Source: Wuchereria bancrofti (lineage: Eukaryota; Nematoda; Chromadorea; Rhabditida; Onchocercidae). Taken from it: DNA of 64,000 nt. Shown one piece after another: positions 14,501 through 27,234 of the stretch. The notes under the pieces are model-generated. The model was given only the letters and a program-made list of their open reading frames with translations. It was not told the origin of the DNA and ran no database searches. Position 1 is the first letter of the stretch. Every line of letters starts with the position of its first letter. A program made the translations under genes and the position numbers. Location of the stretch: contig SSBO01000012.1 in NCBI GenBank assembly GCA_005281725.1, positions 19,729,060 to 19,793,059 on the forward strand, written 5' to 3'.

Positions 14501-16735
14501 TAAAAAAAAATTAATGAAAAAGACATAGATATCGTAATAATTTCAACCATTACCATATATCTTATACTTCTATAAATCTAAAACGTAACATGCAACCATG
14601 AAATCATTTAAAATTATCTTTTTAAAATGATAATGCACTATTTCAAAAGAAAAAAAAAACGTTCTATGTCATAAACAATAATTCTTTGATAAAGAAAATC
14701 AATTATTCATTTTTTTGTTTCTTAATATTTATAAACAACCCTCTATTTTAATTTACAGGATTGCAAAACACTGTTTAGTCAAGGTAAGACTAAAAGTGGA
14801 ATTTATCAAATATTTCTACCAACAGTTGGCAAATTCAATGTTCTCAGTGATATGCAAACGAATGGTGGCGGTTGGACAGTAATACAAAAGTAAGCATCTA
14901 AGAGAGAGAAATACATTTAAAAAACCCATTTTAACTAATTTAGTAAAATTAGCACAACTAATTTAAAAAACAGAAAAAACTAAAAATTCTGAAAATTACA
15001 ATGAAAATGAAGATAATTTCAGAAGGCAAAATGGTCAAGTATACTTTGCTAACCGTACATGGAATGAATATGAAAATGGTTTTGGTGATCTAACAACTTC
15101 ATTTTGGCTTGGCTTAAATAAGGTTTTCTTCCTTTTGGCCTAGTTAACCAAAAATAAAGAATTATTTTGGTTTGGTTTAAGTGATATATAATTGAAATTA
15201 GCTTGCATTTTGATTAGGCTAAGTGCCGTTACAGTTTAGTGATGAGATAATGGTTTGTAATAAAATATAATAAAACGTTGTTGATTACGCCACGTAGGAA
15301 ACGTCATTTGATCTGTGTGGGAATTACTTGAACAATGTTAAAATATATTCAATAATCTGATCAGTTTATTATATTTTGTGATAAATAATATTAATGTTTC
15401 ATTCTTTCATTAAATATCAAATGCGTTTCAAATTTGATAACGTTGTATTACAAACTAATCATTAATAATATATATGTAAAAAGTAGATTATTTTCAGATA
15501 TATGCATTAACCGCAAAAGATAATGGAAATCCGGTAACATTACGGATTGAATTACGCGGTGATTTATGCGAAGATAAAAATGGTTGCTCAAAACAACCAA
15601 ATGGTTATTGGTGGAGTGAATGGGATTTTAATGTGAGGGAATTAATTGTTAACATAATTAATTACTAACTAATTTATGAATTTCATGAATTGTTGACAAT
15701 TTTATTTTGCACTAAACTCCAGTAACTTTTTTTAAAATTTCTTTTTTCAAAATTATGGCAGTTTTTTGTTTTGTTTTGCTTTTTTTCTTTGATTAAAAAG
15801 TAATAATTATGAAATTTTTAAATGAGTATTTCCTTTTTTTGATGGATGACTTAATTTATTTACTGTTGCAGATTGGTGATGCATCACGGAAATATACCCT
15901 TTCGATATCATCCGTTTTAGCGGGTAATCTTTCCGAGCGTACAATTACTGATCGGTTTTATTCCATGAATAACGGGAAATCATTTACAACTATTGATCAA
16001 GATAATGACAAATTTCAGGGTAATTGTGCCCAATTTCGTGATTTTGGGTTAGCAGTTATTTTCTTATCAGTTTTATCAATTTTGTTAATGTTTTATCAAT
16101 CATTTTACGATTGGATTTATTTACAAATAATTTATTCAATAGTTTATTGCGCTTATTGCGTTTCTTTTACTGACGATTAAAAGATAAAATAAATTTATTT
16201 GTTCTACCAATAATTCAAATTCATTCTAAAAAAATTTATTTATTTTATCAGTAATTTGAATTCATTCTATCGATATTTATGATCAGTTAAAAAATGAATG
16301 AAATATTGAATGGTTGTAAGAAAAAATCTAAGCTTCAGTGATGAATTGTCACATTTCTTAGCTATCCATACTCGACTTAATTATTTCTTTGTATATTTTC
16401 GGGATATTTTTAGATAACATAGCGTACATAAATCGTTTTTTTTTTTAAACTTCATAAATCGAATAATACGTTTTTTAAGTATTCATGTTTGGTGTACAAT
16501 TAATACCGTAAATATTTTCTGATCTATCTTTGAGATAATATTATCAAAAAAAAAAAAAAAATCCAGAGGTTGGTGGCATAATGATTGCGGTTATGTTGCA
16601 CTAAATGGACGATACAGTGATCGAATATCAAAAATGCGAAATATGTTTTGGTTTTACGGTAGCGGAACACGTCCATTTATTAATTATTATATCAAACCAC
16701 GCGAAACCGAAATGAAATTACGATCGAAAAGCTAA
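11524..16735 (+). CDS. fibrinogen-related domain (FReD) protein, putative type II membrane protein
   Basis: The C-terminal half is a clear fibrinogen C-terminal globular domain, the lectin-like fold of ficolins, tenascins and angiopoietins, which usually binds sugars or proteins outside the cell. Five exons (14759-14889, 15023-15122, 15498-15632, 15872-16047, 16567-16735) join in phase to 236 residues ending at TAA. Visible landmarks are NGGGWTVIQ, TWNEYENGFG, FWLGL, a DQDNDKF calcium loop, NCAQ and GGWWHNDCGY, with Cys residues spaced for the usual disulfides. Upstream, in phase 0, are two stalk exons, short (12215-12289) and Thr-rich (12725-12979), and a hydrophobic exon (11766-11961) encoding Arg-Arg followed by about 22 membrane-spanning residues. 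A possible first exon is 11524-11607 (28 codons). The hydrophobic exon has an in-frame TAA at 11848-11850, and its phase does not match exon 1, so the N-terminus is unresolved. The stalk exons occur again at 13328-13402 and 14030-14284. FReD identity is near certain; topology is inferred. Confidence 0.85.
12166..13277 (+). repeat. direct repeat copy 1 covering FReD stalk exons
   Basis: Contains the 75-base and 255-base stalk exons and their intron. It is followed by a single N at 13278 and then by a second copy. The copies differ by a few substitutions, some amino-acid-changing (Pro-Ser-Phe-Val here, Ser-Pro-Phe-Ala in copy 2), and by one 189-base indel in the intron. Confidence 0.9.
13279..14582 (+). 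repeat. direct repeat copy 2 covering FReD stalk exons
   Basis: Second copy of 12166-13277, with exons at 13328-13402 and 14030-14284. It carries 189 extra bases in the intron at about 13689-13877. Reading both copies would add 110 residues of stalk without breaking frame. The N at the junction favours an assembly duplication of two alleles. Confidence 0.9.
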
Positions 16736-19700
16736 CGGATAATTAATGGATTGTTTGTTAAACATCTAAACGCTTCCATTTTGATCTATTATATATATAT
16801 ATATATATATGTATAAATATTTATTATTTTGTGCAAATTATCATGATAATCTATTCAAGGTATGTGATTTTCTTATCCTAATTTTCGTTTTAATTTTCCT
16901 TTTCTTTTCTCCAAAAAAAAGAAAAAATCATGCTTTTTTTTGTTTTGTAAAAAGACTTTCATCGAAAAATTTTTTTCTAATTAGCATTATAATTACTGTA
17001 GCTATTATTGTTGTTGTCTTTGTTATTGTTGTTGTTACTGTTGCTGTTGCCACTGCTAAAATTATTATTCTTATTGTCATTATTATCATTATTATTACTA
17101 TAATCATCGTTACTATTATTGTTATCTACCATGCAATGAAATCAAACGATAAAAAACTTCTACCTTTTTTTGCCTGATTTAATAATTTTAAATTAAAAAA
17201 ATTGAATTTAAAACTTTCTATCTTTTTTCTTAAACTATTTCAAAAATTTAAAACCATTTTTATATTTTCTATCATTCTGCTAATCTTCTTCTCAGCTACT
17301 TTTATTCATAATGAAAAGATAATAGAAAAGTGTTAATTAAGTAGTAGGTAAATCTTAAAAAACTATTGATGGAATAAAAAATTATGAAAAAATAGAAATA
17401 AATTCATATCAACTGTATTATAATTTTTACTTTCTTGTACATTTTTTGAGAAGAAAACATTTATTTCAAGATTCTTATACCCTTTGAATTCATTTAATAT
17501 GTCGTAATATTTGCGAAAATTAAATTTTCTCTTGATGTTATAATACATATTCAGCTTTTATAGTTGGAAAGTACTGCTTATATTTATAGCCAATGATTAG
17601 ATGTAAATTAAATGTGTGATAAATAGTATTTTTGCTGCATAATGACTAAGATTTAAGCCCATACAGTGTTTTATTAATTATTTAAATGATACGTAGTAAT
17701 CAGTAATACATCGTATAAGCTATATCGGAAATTTTATTTATCATAAACAGTGTTCCACTGATAATTTCATCAATTGCCCTTCATCATACCATTAAATATG
17801 TTATTCAATCAATCAATTTTTGCTTATAGAAGGGAAAACTTTCTAATCCAATTATTTCATCAGAAATCAAAATTTCCGGATTTTTTCTTAGAAATTTTAG
17901 CTAATTTTCTACGGGATTCATAAAATATTATCCAATATTTCTGATTAATTTATGAGTTAATAGTCTTTGCAAAATTTTATCATTTAAATATGAATTTTTG
18001 TGATTTGTGTCTTTCTGCCAAATGAATATTAGTTATCAATGATCTGATTCAAATGTTGTCATATATATATATATTTATTATCATTACACAACTTATTGGC
18101 TAGAAACTTGCTGTAGCATTCAGCAAAATAAGAAATTAAAACTTTGTAATCTTCTTCCGAAGTTGGATATAATAGACGAACTAAAATAACGAATACAATG
18201 AGTTCATTTTATATTATAATAACTAAAATCACAATAATTAAATATAATTAATGAGATGAATGATTAGCGTTAAGAGAATAATGATTTTATTTTTTCATAA
18301 ATTTCATTTTTTCAATTTTCACAGTTCTCTTCTTAGTCTCTCCTTTCTTATTTTTTCTTTAGCTATAAAAACTGGTTTTTTCATGTTTAATTTTCTTAAG
18401 CTTGGAAAGGAAATTCTAAAAAATTCAACAAAAAAATTGATATTAATAAAGGATCATATAATATAATATAATATTGCTTATCCTTCATTTCATATTTCAG
18501 ACATATGTTTCAAACTTTCCATCACAAGTAAACAAGTATCACATACTAAATGTAATTCATACCGGACGAAATATGACGTACATCTGACGTATAATATTCA
18601 AAAGTTTACCGTTGACGGTCATATCGACCACCACCAAGCAATAGCATTAGTAAAGCACATAAAAAATTATGAAAAATGGGTGAAAAAATCATTTCAATTG
18701 CTTTAATCAAGGCATTCGTTTTTCTTTTCAACTGAACTTCGTACTTTTTTTCTTCCGTATATGTTGCATACGTCTACATACGCCTAGACACGTGTATGAA
18801 TAAGTCAGTATCTAAAAAAGTAACTACGCTTTCCACGTACACCCATACGCATTAACACTCATGCCACATAAATTTAATTAATTGGAAGATGAATATAACA
18901 CGCTCAGAAACACTCACATACGCTCTCGACCCACACCCAAACACGCCCGGCTCACAAACACTCACACATCGATACAAAAAGACTTAGCCACAAACACTTC
19001 CATTTGCATAAATATTTATTTTCTATGAAATTTCCACACTTATTTAGACAAGAAAAAGGAAACGAAAAGAAGAATGTTTCATTCAATTCGCAAATTTGTA
19101 ATACATACATATTGTACAATAGAAAAATGAAATTTTCATCAAATTAAAAATCTGAAAAGAGGAGAAAATAGGAAAACAAAAAATGATTCTTAAATCAATT
19201 GATTCAATCACATTTTCACGTGAAAATTTGTCCATTTTCATAACTACAATTAGCTCAAATTTTTATCAAAATTAAACTGGTAACATTAAAAAATGATTGA
19301 AAAAATTATCAAACAATGTTTGTGTTACTTAGCAGTAAGAAAAGATGTAAAAAAAGAGATTTTAAAATGAGTTATAAATTCTACTATCAGTCCTTTGCTC
19401 TACTTTTTTCATCTTCGAAAAGAAAACTGTAATTTGAAAAACGAAATTACAGTAATTGAAAGACAAACATAAAATTCTTGTAATTCATATATTTATTTAA
19501 AGACTTTTTCTACGTTGAGATTGACATTTGAACTTTGAATAATTAGCCAATTTTTTCTCATTTGGTATCAGAATACCTTTCGAATTATTGAAGATTGATC
19601 GATGTTCTGATGAATTCGTAAATGCACCATTTGTGTATGCATATGGCTAAAAAGTGATAATGGAAATTTGCTCCTTTTTTGATGAAGTCATTAAATTATT

Positions 19701-20600
19701 TATCANTTCATCGAATTAGTCATTTAATAAAAGGATTTATAAGTTATATTCGTATTAAAAATCGTCTTTGAGCAGCTTAGACTTGGTGGTTTTATTTAGC
19801 TCATTTTAAATCATAGATAATTAATTTTTCATTAAAGAAATATTAGTGGAAATATTTAACTTTCTCTCATACTTTTAGAAATGTCTTAAATTATTTGCTT
19901 AATTGTGTACTTGTATTAAATTATTTGAATCATATAGGACTAAGACAAATTATTGAATATCGTTTAATCATTAACTTATTATCTCCACTGATCTTTCCTT
20001 TGCTAATTCATTGATAATAAAATTAACAAACATTATCTCTAAATAAAATTGACCGATATTTAAATTCAGCTTTAAATTAATTCATTTATTAAAAAAACTA
20101 GGAAATTAATGAAGAAAATTTTTTAGATCATTAAATTGCTCACAAATTTTTATCTTTAACATAAGTCATCGCATGTATCACGAATAATTTGTATAAGTTC
20201 CAGGATCAATTAATTAATACTAAAAAAAGAAAAAAAACTATTCTCAACTTTTTCGCTGTTTGCGACATTGACCATCATACAATCACCATCATTGGAAACA
20301 TTGAAAACGAAGAAAGGATTTTCTGTAAGATATTATAAATGAAAATGAAATTTTAAATGATATAATTGTCAATCGGATTAAAATTTAGAATAAAACTGAG
20401 TTGAATAATTTGAAAATGATGCAAAAAAAATATATTGTATGTATCGAATTCTAATAATTTGCTCCTGTTTTTTTGCTTTTCTTCTAATTTTAAAATTTAT
20501 TTCATTGAGATTAAAGAATGAATTCAAAAAATAAACTGCTGTTTTGCTATTAAAATTTTAATTTCACAAATGTTCTGATTTTTTAATTTTTTTGCAAAAA
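16736..20600. other. intergenic spacer after the FReD gene
   Basis: Holds a TA dinucleotide run (16790-16810), trinucleotide GTT/ATT low complexity (about 16980-17125), and a C-rich, CA-rich patch (about 18740-18980) that differs from its AT-rich surroundings. A single N lies at 19706 with no repeat flanking it. Open frames at 16809-17177 plus and 17363-17548 minus are low-complexity. A short signal-peptide-like frame on the minus strand near 18607-18692 is discussed under findings. Confidence 0.5.
16790..16810. repeat. TA dinucleotide microsatellite
   Basis: About ten TA units, 55 bases after the stop codon of the FReD gene. Confidence 0.9.
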
Positions 20601-23600
20601 AAATTCTTTTTTAAATTTTCAATATATTGATTTGAGTTTAATTGAGACTTAAAGTGTTACGGTAAAAGCAAATATGAAAAGTTTGATTTAATATTTTCAT
20701 ACTTCGTTTTTTATGAGTTGCAGGGGCTTCCTCAACTGTCTTAATGGCAGTTGACAATAAATTAGATGGATCGAAACATTTGCTGTACCATTTAGTAATC
20801 CACCTGAAATTCAAATTATGACTTTGAAGTTTTAATAAAGTGGAAGTTTCAGCTTGAGTTTTTGGACAATGACACGTACCAGTTAACATTAATTAAAATG
20901 TCAATAAATTAGGTTTAAGTGAAATTTAATTACATTGATAATTTGACTTATATTAATTGCTATTAATAAAAGAATATTAAATTGCTTCAATGCTTATAAT
21001 TGATAGCAATGTCAAAAAAAAAAAACTGAATTATCTGAGCAATTTGATTAACAATAGTGGCTGACAGTTAAGCAATATTAAAAGAATTGGATTATTTTCA
21101 AATTCATAAGCGTTAAAAACAACAAAGAATACCGGCATAATGATCCGCCACAACAAAAACAACAACAACAGTAGAAACAAAATGACATGGCGAATATACC
21201 AAGAAATAATATTAAATTTTCTCGAACTTTTGCTAAAATTTAATATATATTATTAATTAAATAGAGTTGAAATCCAAAAAAAAATTAACGTAATTGTAAT
21301 TGTTAATTTAATTCAAAATATATTCTAAAATTTTAAAATCAAAGAAGTAAAAAATTGTTCTAAAAACACATTATTACACTTAAAAAATCTTAAAGATATT
21401 GCACTTAAAAACTTGAAATTTTAATCAAAAAATTAGCATGAACAAAAAATAAAAAAACTTAACATCATTAAGAAAAATTACCTTCTAACCAATAGTGATT
21501 GTTTTCGTCATGCGAATCAAGCAGTATTCGACATATAGTAATTACTGTTATATTCAAAAGCATTACCTTAAAAAGAAAGAATTCAAAAATTTTCAAATTC
21601 AAAAAATATTTGGAAAATTCAAAAAAAGGATTCATACTTTTAGCGCTTTTTTAAAACTTTTAAAATTTATGTGTGAAATACAATTTTGCTTTCACTTTTT
21701 AATGCAATTAGAAGAGATATTATTCAGTCTCAAATTTCATCAATTTTTACTAGAAAATAATACCTAATTGTTTGGAATTATTAATAAACATTTGCTAAAG
21801 TAACTTGAAACTTTTTGTTACGAAGTTGTTCAATCGTCATTTGAAAAGATAAAAGGCTTAATTTTATTTTCATACACAAATTGTAATTTTACTTTTTCTC
21901 CTTCGAAATTTTCTTTCTATTTTACATTATGTTTTGTTAGTTCATTGTGAAATTAACCTAATTATGAAAATTAAAAGTTTTATTCTTGACATATTTTTCG
22001 AATTTTAAATTTAGACGTTTCATTTTCTTTCATCTTATTCATTACTTCACAGACCATAAAGTTTATCACTAATTATCACTAATACATGTATATATGCATA
22101 TATGACTGATAAAGGTGATAAAAACAAAAACAAAAAAAGGAAAGGAAGGTTATACCAGTGTGATTATAGTGATAGTATAACCCCAATTCTTTGGTTTTCC
22201 AGGCTCTTCTTCTTCAAACATTTTTAACAACTTGAAAAGTAGCGGAACTAAAATTTGAAATTATTAATTTAATTATAGCTTAATTCACAGACAATCAAAT
22301 GATACTGTTTTAATTAATTTTTAAAGCTCATATTTTCAACTATTCACATTTAATTCAGTTGGTTATTTGTAAAATAAACAATGAATACTTTATTATTATT
22401 ACTACTATTATTATTAAAAGAACTTATTAACCCAAATTTTAATTGGGGATACCATTTTAGGAATATTAAAAAAAAAGCTACCATTTCTTAATAGGATGTG
22501 TACATGAAAAAAAATTAAAACTTTAAATTTTTTGAAAGTATAAAATTTTTAAAGCATAAATGTTTCTACTGCTATCAATACAAATTTTACATAAATTTCT
22601 TTTAGACAAATTTGTAAAAAAAGAAAAAAAGAGTAAAAAAGAATCCAAAAGTTAGGTCTTTAAAAAAAATTTTTTTAAAAAAAAAAGAAAAAATTAGATT
22701 AGAAAGGTAATATATCATTTCATCATTATTGCTCACTTTAATCGTTTTTCCTTTTTATTTGTAGCAAAGTATTTATCCTTCGCTTTTAATTCAAGTAAGC
22801 AATTTACGGTAGAATAGAAAAGGAACGAGTAAAGTATTAGCAAATTTGATAATTAACACTTTGTCAAATGTTTTTTTTTTTTCTTCGATAGGAATAAAAT
22901 GTCTTGCAATTAATGTAAATTTTTTTCATCTCTTTTGATTTATCATCAATTTTCGTTTTTTGTTGCATTACTTTTTAGTAAAAATTTTTTTATTAAATTA
23001 TTTTAAGTTTGGTAAAAAATTATTAATTAGAATAAATAACAAATGAAAATGACGATTAATTGGAATAAATATGAAATTTAAGCAGTTAAAGTTTGTGAAC
23101 GAGAAAAAAAGTGAAGTCAATAAATTATTAGGACACAAATAAAAATTTCATGTTCATTTCACGTTCTGAATCAAAATTTAAAAAAAGAAAATAAAAATAA
23201 AATATAAGAAAATGAAATGTCATTGCAGATAAGATAACTGATATAGTTTCTGCATGTCCTCTTGTAAAAGTGAACTGTGAGCTTATCAAAAGTTTCGTTA
23301 AATTGTTACAAAATATGAAATTTTAATTTCATGCTAGTCTGTAAGCTTTTTAATCTGGTCTAAAAATCATTTCATAAGTTTAAGTTATTATAATAAGAAT
23401 ACTGGATATTTTTTAAAAAAAAATCATCGCTTAATACAAACAAATTCAATCGTAAGCTTGCTTGTGGAGCATTTCAAATCTGATTAGCTTGAAATTTTGA
23501 TTGTTAATTGCAAATTCAATTCTTTCATATTACTAACAGCTAAGTAGTAGAAATTAATCCACTCAAGAATGATATTTAATCTTTGGACTTAATGCTTCAA

Positions 23601-26600
23601 ACAAGTTTTGATAAATGATTTCATTGATTTTTTCTAACTATTAGAAATAATTAGCAGTGATAATAATAATAATAGTGACAATGACAATAAAATTTAAACC
23701 AAATGTTTAAAAATTCATTCCCTTTACTTTGTTTACGTTATTATTTCATCAATGCATCTTTCTATCATTATATTACATAAGTCTATTGCATACCGTAATA
23801 ATTTATTTGTTATTACAATAATCTCTTCCATACGATATTAATCTATTTGATACTAAATTTAATCTAAATTTGTTATTACACTAATCAATTTCATCCTGTA
23901 TGGTTCCATTTAATACTATGTTAATTCATTTCATGTGGTTTTCTTTTTTTTTTTACATGTTTATATACTAACTTTTTCACTTAACAAATGAGATAGTAAC
24001 TAATCAAAGAAAGGAAAAAGAAAGACGAAGGAAAAAAAAGAAAGGAAAAAGTAAAGCTAAGCAAAATGAAAGTTAAATATTATACAATTACAGAGTCAAT
24101 TGAATATTACAACAACTGTAAGTCAAATTCTATTATCATTCTGTCATCATTTATATTTGCATCTAACTCTTATTGAATAGTAATAATATAATATATTTGT
24201 CTAACGATGACATGTCCAATCATTCTTTTTCTCCTTCTTCTTTTCTACAATCATTTCAAGCGTTAATGATACTAATATTTACTTTACATTTGTTGTTACG
24301 GATATGTTTTTTATCCTTTCAATAAATTTAACTATAATCTTTCATGCTTAAAATGAAAGTACTGATCATTCATCTATGTTTATAGATGGAAAAAAAGATC
24401 GTCATTCTCGATTGAAATGGAAATATTGACCATTTATATCTAAAATAGAGGAACTGATCATTCATCTTTAAAAAAGAAGAATTGATCATTTGGTTAAAAT
24501 GGAAAAAAAAAGAAAATCAATCATTCATTCATGCTTCAGGCAAACAAACAAATCGTTTATGCATCATTTATGACTGCGATGAAAGGTACCGATTGTTCTC
24601 ATTTTGTAAAATGAAACAAATCGATAATTCATAGCTATGATAAATTGATGCGATTAATTAATTGAAATGATTCGTACTAAAGATCCGCAATTTGTGTTAT
24701 TAAAGAAAGGTGTTTGATACGATAAGATATTGCGCAAGTAATTTATCAATTATCAGTGCTATAAAGTTATTTTATCTTTTATATATATATAAAAAAATGT
24801 CGTAATATTATTCTTCCGCTCAATTTATGAAATTTTACGAAATTTATTGTAATTTTTCACAAAATTAGCATCATAATCATTACTAAACTTTGTAAAAAGA
24901 GTAAATTAAAAGTCTTGGTAAATAAAATTTTCCAAATTTAATAAAAGATAAAAAAAAGACAGAAACTTTCAAATAACTAAAGTAAAACGAGATACAATGA
25001 AAAACTGATAAATAATTTTAGACAAATGAAAAAAACGCATAAAGTCGAAAGTTGAAAAAAATTATCTATCATTTTTTACATTGAATATAATCATTTAAGA
25101 GTACAATAAAATTGTATTTACTTTTCAGATTATTCCTAAACAAATAAATAAATTTCACTTTCAATCGTTATGAATTTATTAAATTTACATCTCATTTATA
25201 TGCTCAAAAAAAAACACACACACACACAATTTAATTTCTTAATCAAATCTAAAAAGACAGCAACAATAGCAACAGATTTTAAATTATTGCGATAAATATT
25301 ATTGCCGCTGTTGCTGCCACTCGTTGCTATCACTATTATTGTCGCAGCAATCTTGATTATTGATATTTTATTATTATTATTATTGTTATAGCAACCATTT
25401 TTACTAATGCTGCTATAGATGTGATCAAAAAGAAATCTTCCACGAATTCCTATTATTTTTTTTCTACGTGCAATACATTTAGAATTCTTAAAATCAGAAT
25501 GTATCTTTTCTTATTTGCAATTTAAATGCGAAGAAAACTAAATTTTGCTAGAATTTTTTTTAACAATTTTTTAATAAAGACTTGTGTTTGTTTGATCGTC
25601 AATTATTTTTTGTCAGCATTTTTTCTTTAAATTAATTACTAAGCAATAGGTAATAATCGCATATATTATGAAATCATTTTATCATCATATTTAACAAGGA
25701 ATAATCGTAATTAATAGCTAATTAAAATTAAATTAATCGAGTGTTATTTTAATTGTAATGTAAAAAAGTGCAATATTACAATATTACATTATCATAATTA
25801 CCAATAGATACCTGTTTCTTCCTTTTTTTTTCTTTTTTGGCTTGAATCAATCAGCAATGATAAATTAAGGACTTTTTTTGTTATCATAGATAAATTATAA
25901 TCTTCAAACAGGTCAGTTACATAGCATCGTACTGTATCATGCATACTATTTTCTCATATCATATATTTGAGAACAATTTTGATAATACAATTATTTCATT
26001 TTTTGAGTTATACCAAAGATATATTCTGATAACTTTCCTAATTAGTTTAGATTTCCTTATTGAGAGTTAAAGAACATTCTATAAATGTGTGGAAGAATAA
26101 AATTCAAATTATGACTTAAATATGATAAGATGATATGATGGAATGACAAAAAAGTTACATAGTGCGTGATTTTTAAATATTTTCTACTTCACTAAATATC
26201 CTCAAGTGAAATGATTATTTTAGGCACTTGGACATTTTTGTTTCAATAGGTTCTTCAATCTTAATGGCCATTTTTTTTTTTGGCCAATGGTCTCAATTTG
26301 TCGTCTGCTATAAACATTAGCACTTTTTCGGTAAATCTGGAGAGAAAAAAGGTACCTAAGCTATCTGACCGATTTAAAGATCATTACTACCGTTATCCTT
26401 AAACTATTCAGTTCATCTCGTTATCTTCTTAAAGAAAGAGTCGTTATCTCTAAGCTTTCTAATACATCTCGAGAATCTCAAAATCTCAAAGTTATTTAAT
26501 ACATCTCGAAAGCTATTTGCACTTAGGAAATTGAAAAGTGATGCATAGGACTTTAACCATAAATAAAATTACAGTGAAGAATTTTAAGTCAATTTTTAAG

Positions 26601-26830
26601 TGTCTTTTTCGTTTTGTGCTATTCCTAACGATAACAAATCATTTCATGTTAATTTACTAAATTTTGTTTCCTTCATTATTATCAATATTTTTATGATCAA
26701 CAATTTTACAATCACCATTTTTCGTTTTTTCCAAATTTTTCTTTCTAACAACTATACCGTAATCGGGCATACTGTAAACCATATCAATTACTGATTTCTT
26801 GATGGGCATATATTCCATTTGAAGAAGCTG
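20601..26830. other. intergenic spacer without a convincing gene
   Basis: AT-rich sequence with a CA microsatellite (25213-25228), degenerate repeated words around GATCATTCAT (24340-24500) and about three degenerate 28-base units at 26394-26510. A minus-strand frame at 20638-20889 follows a good 3' splice site and ends at a stop, but lacks a start or an identifiable upstream exon. A second short minus-strand frame, with a run of Glu and a Trp, lies near 22186-22235. Neither could be tied to a gene. Confidence 0.45.
25213..25228. repeat. AC dinucleotide microsatellite
   Basis: Eight AC units following an A run. Confidence 0.9.
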
Positions 26831-27234
26831 TCACGACTGGAAGAAGAAAAAGAAGGAAAAGAAGTGAAAGAAGAAGACAAAGACAGAAATGATTGAAAAA
26901 AAAATTTTTTTTTGCAAAATTAACTAAAATAATCTCATTCTGAATCTAATATATAAAAATATTTGTTTAAATTATTTGTCAAAAAAGGAGGAAAAGGAAA
27001 AAAGCAAACTAAGTGTTATAAAAAAATTTACATCAAATTTTCTGAATAATTGAGACTTACAAATTTTTTTCCAAAATTTTCAAATCTCAATTTATTGCTT
27101 TGAAATGATATGTAGAAAAACGTAAAAAAAAACAAACTTTCAATTATTTACAAATTTATATCACCTCTTAAGTTAGAAAAGCGAAAAATTCTGATTACGC
27201 TAAATAATTTCTTTTAATTTTTATTTTTTTTTAC